A stretch of DNA of 64,000 bases from assembly GCA_024636975.1 (NCBI GenBank), contig JAGXGA010000030.1, forward strand, positions 1 to 64,000, in the 5' to 3' direction. Made by a program: the position numbers and the translations under genes. Source of the DNA: Mariniphaga sp. GTDB taxonomy: Bacteria > Bacteroidota > Bacteroidia > Bacteroidales > Prolixibacteraceae. Positions 62,113 to 64,000 of this stretch are shown in pieces; the stretch's first letter is position 1; each line of letters begins with the position of its first letter. Below the pieces are notes generated by a model, which searched no databases, was not told the origin of the DNA, and saw nothing but the letters and a program-made list of their open reading frames with translations.

Positions 62113-63516
62113 ATGAAAACATTTATGGACAATAATTTCCTGCTGCAAACGGAAACAGCGCAGGAGTTGTACCACAACCACGCGGCTAAATTACCTATTT
62201 TCGATTACCATTGTCACATCCCTCCCAAAGATATTGCAGATGACAGAAAATTTGAAAATATTACCCAGGTGTGGCTTTATGGCGATCATTATAAGTGGAG
62301 GGCCATGCGTACAAATGGTGTGAACGAACGTTACTGCACAGGTGATGCTTCCGATTGGGAAAAGTTTGAAAAATGGGCTGAAACAGTGCCCCATACGCTA
62401 CGTAACCCGCTTTTTCACTGGACCCATCTGGAATTAAAACGTTTTTTCGGCATCGGGAAAATTCTTTCTCCTGAAACAGCAAAGGAAGTGTGGGATGAAT
62501 GCAATGCCAAACTGCAAACTCCGGAATATTCAGCACGAAACTTAATCCGTATGGCCAACGTACATACAATTTGTACAACAGATGACCCAATTGATTCACT
62601 TGAATACCACCGGCAAATAAAGGACAGCGGCTTCGAAGTAAAGGTATTGCCTGCCTGGCGCCCGGATAAGGCTATGGCCGTAGAAAATACAAAAGCATTT
62701 AATGAATACATAAATAAGCTGGCCGAAGCTGCAGAAATTAAAATTTTATCGTATCCCGATTTTGTAGATGCACTGGAGAAAAGACACCGCTTCTTCCATA
62801 AAAACGGATGCCGGTTATCGGATCATGGCCTTGAGACAGTTATTGCAGAAGAATACACCGATAAGGAGATAAGAGATATTTTCGAAAAAATCAGGGGGGG
62901 ATATGATTTAAAAGAAATTGAAATCCTGAAGTTTAAAGCAGGAATGTTGTATGAGTTTGGTATTATGGATCATTCACGGGGGTGGACACAGCAGTTTCAC
63001 CTGGGGGCGCTTCGTAACAATAATACCCGGCTGTTTAACTTGTTAGGACCAGATACAGGATTTGATTCCATAGGAGATTTTGAAGTTGCCCGGCCACTTT
63101 CAACACTTCTCGACAGGTTAGATCAAACAAACCAGCTTGCCAAAACCATTCTGTATAACCTGAATCCACGTGACAATGATTTAATTGCCACTATGAGTGG
63201 GAATTTTCAGGATGGTTCTGTTCCCGGAAAAATGCAATATGGCTCAGGGTGGTGGTTTCTCGATCAAAAGGACGGAATGGAAAAGCAAATAAATACACTT
63301 TCGAATCTTGGGCTTCTGAGCCGGTTCATTGGCATGCTTACCGATTCGAGGAGTTTCCTTTCCTATATCCGCCATGAATATTTCAGGCGAATCTTATGTA
63401 ACCTTATTGGCAATGATGTAGAAAACGGGGAACTTCCGAACGACAGGGAGTTGATTGGGAATATGGTTGAAGACATTTGCTTTAATAACGCCAAAGCTTA
63501 CTTTAATTTTGAATAA
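62113..63516 (+). CDS. uxaC: uronate isomerase
   Basis: The 467-residue protein is a full-length uronate isomerase of the amidohydrolase fold: FDYHCHIPPKDIADD holds the metal-binding His pair, HWTHLELKRFFGI and TTDDPIDSLEYH follow, and LGALRNNNTRLFNLLGPDTG and PRDNDLIATMSGNFQDG complete the active site. It turns D-glucuronate into D-fructuronate and D-galacturonate into D-tagaturonate, feeding UxaE. It follows uxaE by 10 bp and precedes the KDG-kinase-like gene by 74 bp. It is cytoplasmic. Confidence 0.95.
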   Translation: MKTFMDNNFLLQTETAQELYHNHAAKLPIFDYHCHIPPKDIADDRKFENITQVWLYGDHYKWRAMRTNGVNERYCTGDASDWEKFEKWAETVPHTLRNPLFHWTHLELKRFFGIGKILSPETAKEVWDECNAKLQTPEYSARNLIRMANVHTICTTDDPIDSLEYHRQIKDSGFEVKVLPAWRPDKAMAVENTKAFNEYINKLAEAAEIKILSYPDFVDALEKRHRFFHKNGCRLSDHGLETVIAEEYTDKEIRDIFEKIRGGYDLKEIEILKFKAGMLYEFGIMDHSRGWTQQFHLGALRNNNTRLFNLLGPDTGFDSIGDFEVARPLSTLLDRLDQTNQLAKTILYNLNPRDNDLIATMSGNFQDGSVPGKMQYGSGWWFLDQKDGMEKQINTLSNLGLLSRFIGMLTDSRSFLSYIRHEYFRRILCNLIGNDVENGELPNDRELIGNMVEDICFNNAKAYFNFE

Positions 63517-63557
63517 TTTCACTCTACCTGTTTTTTATGTGGCAGGGGAAAATTACA

Positions 63558-63575
63558 TTTGCAATCGATTGCAAA
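63558..63575. promoter_or_regulatory. perfect 18-bp palindromic operator before the KDG-kinase-like gene
   Basis: TTTGCAATCGATTGCAAA is a perfect palindrome with a central CG step, 15 bp before the ATG at 63591. This is the usual form of a LacI-family operator. No LacI-type gene is in the window. A binding protein here would control kdgK and could read through from uxaC. Confidence 0.6.
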
Positions 63576-63590
63576 TTTAAATACAAAACT

Positions 63591-64000
63591 ATGCAAAAAA
63601 AAGTTGTTACATTTGGAGAAATCATGCTTCGTCTGGCAACACCGGGCTATCTGAGATTCTCACAGAGCAATGAATTTACTGCCACTTTTGGCGGAGGAGA
63701 GGCCAATGTAGCCGTGTCGCTTGCCAATTACGGCGTTCCGGTTGATTATATTACACGGCTGCCTGAAAACGATATTGGGCGCGCTTGCATGATGGATTTA
63801 CGCAAACATGGAGTAGGTACGCAGAATATTATATGGGGCGGGGAACGATTGGGAATTTATTTCCTGGAAACAGGCGCTGTTAGCCGGGGGAGTAAAGTGA
63901 TATATGACCGGGCTCATTCATCTGTTTCGGAGATTGAACCGGGAATGGTTAACTGGGAAAAGGTATTCGAGAATGCAGGCTGGTTTCACTGGACCGGAAT
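63591..64000 (+). CDS. kdgK: PfkB-family sugar kinase, probably 2-keto-3-deoxygluconate kinase (partial)
   Basis: Only the first 136 codons lie inside the window; the frame stays open to the edge. They show the PfkB start (KVVTFGEIMLRLATPGYLRF), the first signature GGGEANVAVSLANYGVP and GRACMMDLRKHGVGT. The position after uxaE and uxaC makes 2-keto-3-deoxygluconate kinase the best call, the ATP step before the KDPG aldolase. A fructokinase-like relative is the alternative. Confidence 0.85.
   Translation, partial: MQKKVVTFGEIMLRLATPGYLRFSQSNEFTATFGGGEANVAVSLANYGVPVDYITRLPENDIGRACMMDLRKHGVGTQNIIWGGERLGIYFLETGAVSRGSKVIYDRAHSSVSEIEPGMVNWEKVFENAGWFHWTG

Overview
The window reads as chromosomal DNA of a Bacteroidota bacterium, probably a free-living polysaccharide degrader of the Marinilabiliales / Prolixibacteraceae type. 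The placement is inference from gene content: S46 dipeptidyl-peptidase, GH109, DUF1460, NIPSNAP and ThuA proteins, Tat-exported Gfo/Idh/MocA oxidoreductases, many lipoproteins, and the UxaE-type uronate route. No rRNA, tRNA, CRISPR array, intact transposase, phage gene or replication origin was seen.

Layout. (1) 1-2.2 kb is repeat-rich: a KTSC-domain gene, heptamer-phased short repeats, a 235-bp tandem array built of small hairpins (859-1966) and an octamer array. (2) 2.2-8.5 kb is an SOS-type mutagenesis module: error-prone DnaE and DinB on the minus strand and a LexA/cI-like S24 repressor on the plus strand. They are separated by 1.4 kb of repeats and a frameshifted DUF2442 gene, and both promoters carry the same operator block. 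(3) 8.7-14.3 kb holds a Gfo/Idh/MocA oxidoreductase, a TIM-barrel isomerase-like protein, a DUF1080 protein and a PQQ dehydrogenase with cytochrome c, resembling the oxidation/elimination/hydration route of glycoside cleavage. (4) 15.2-22.4 kb carries glycan genes: DUF1460 amidase-like, sialate O-acetylesterase, a 5'-truncated PNGase F-like gene, GH5 and GH109. (5) 22.7-34.3 kb is mixed housekeeping and signalling: Omp85-like barrel, VOC protein, SDR, response regulator with a large multi-PAS kinase, TIM-barrel lipoprotein, NAD-binding epimerase-like protein and a DPP11-type peptidase. (6) 34.6-40.5 kb has a COG2108-like radical SAM protein beside a GNAT/RimK-like ATP-grasp fusion, a bacterioferritin-like protein, a glutathione peroxidase and an SRAP (YedK/HMCES) protein with a clamp-binding-like tail. 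(7) 40.5-54.4 kb has a DUF5060 glycosidase, a Zn-family dehydrogenase, a tandem pair of active and apparently dead M14 peptidases, NIPSNAP, a porin-like barrel, a formylglycine-generating-enzyme-like lipoprotein, ThuA, M48 protease and CinA. (8) 54.6-59.6 kb has AsmA, a 55-bp repeat array, DUF892 and a leucine-rich-repeat protein with an HPD motif. (9) 59.7-64.0 kb is uronate catabolism: Zn dehydrogenase, UxaE, UxaC and the start of a KDG-kinase-like gene behind a perfect 18-bp palindrome.

The most unusual signals are the duplicated operator shared by the S24 repressor and dinB-dnaE, the hairpin-chain satellite, the heptamer-phased repeats at nine or more places, a dispersed hairpin element whose stem changes in a compensatory way between copies, and an 11-bp-phased 110-bp palindrome that replaces the 5' end of the PNGase F-like gene. 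All domain calls come from reading the sequence; no database search was run.
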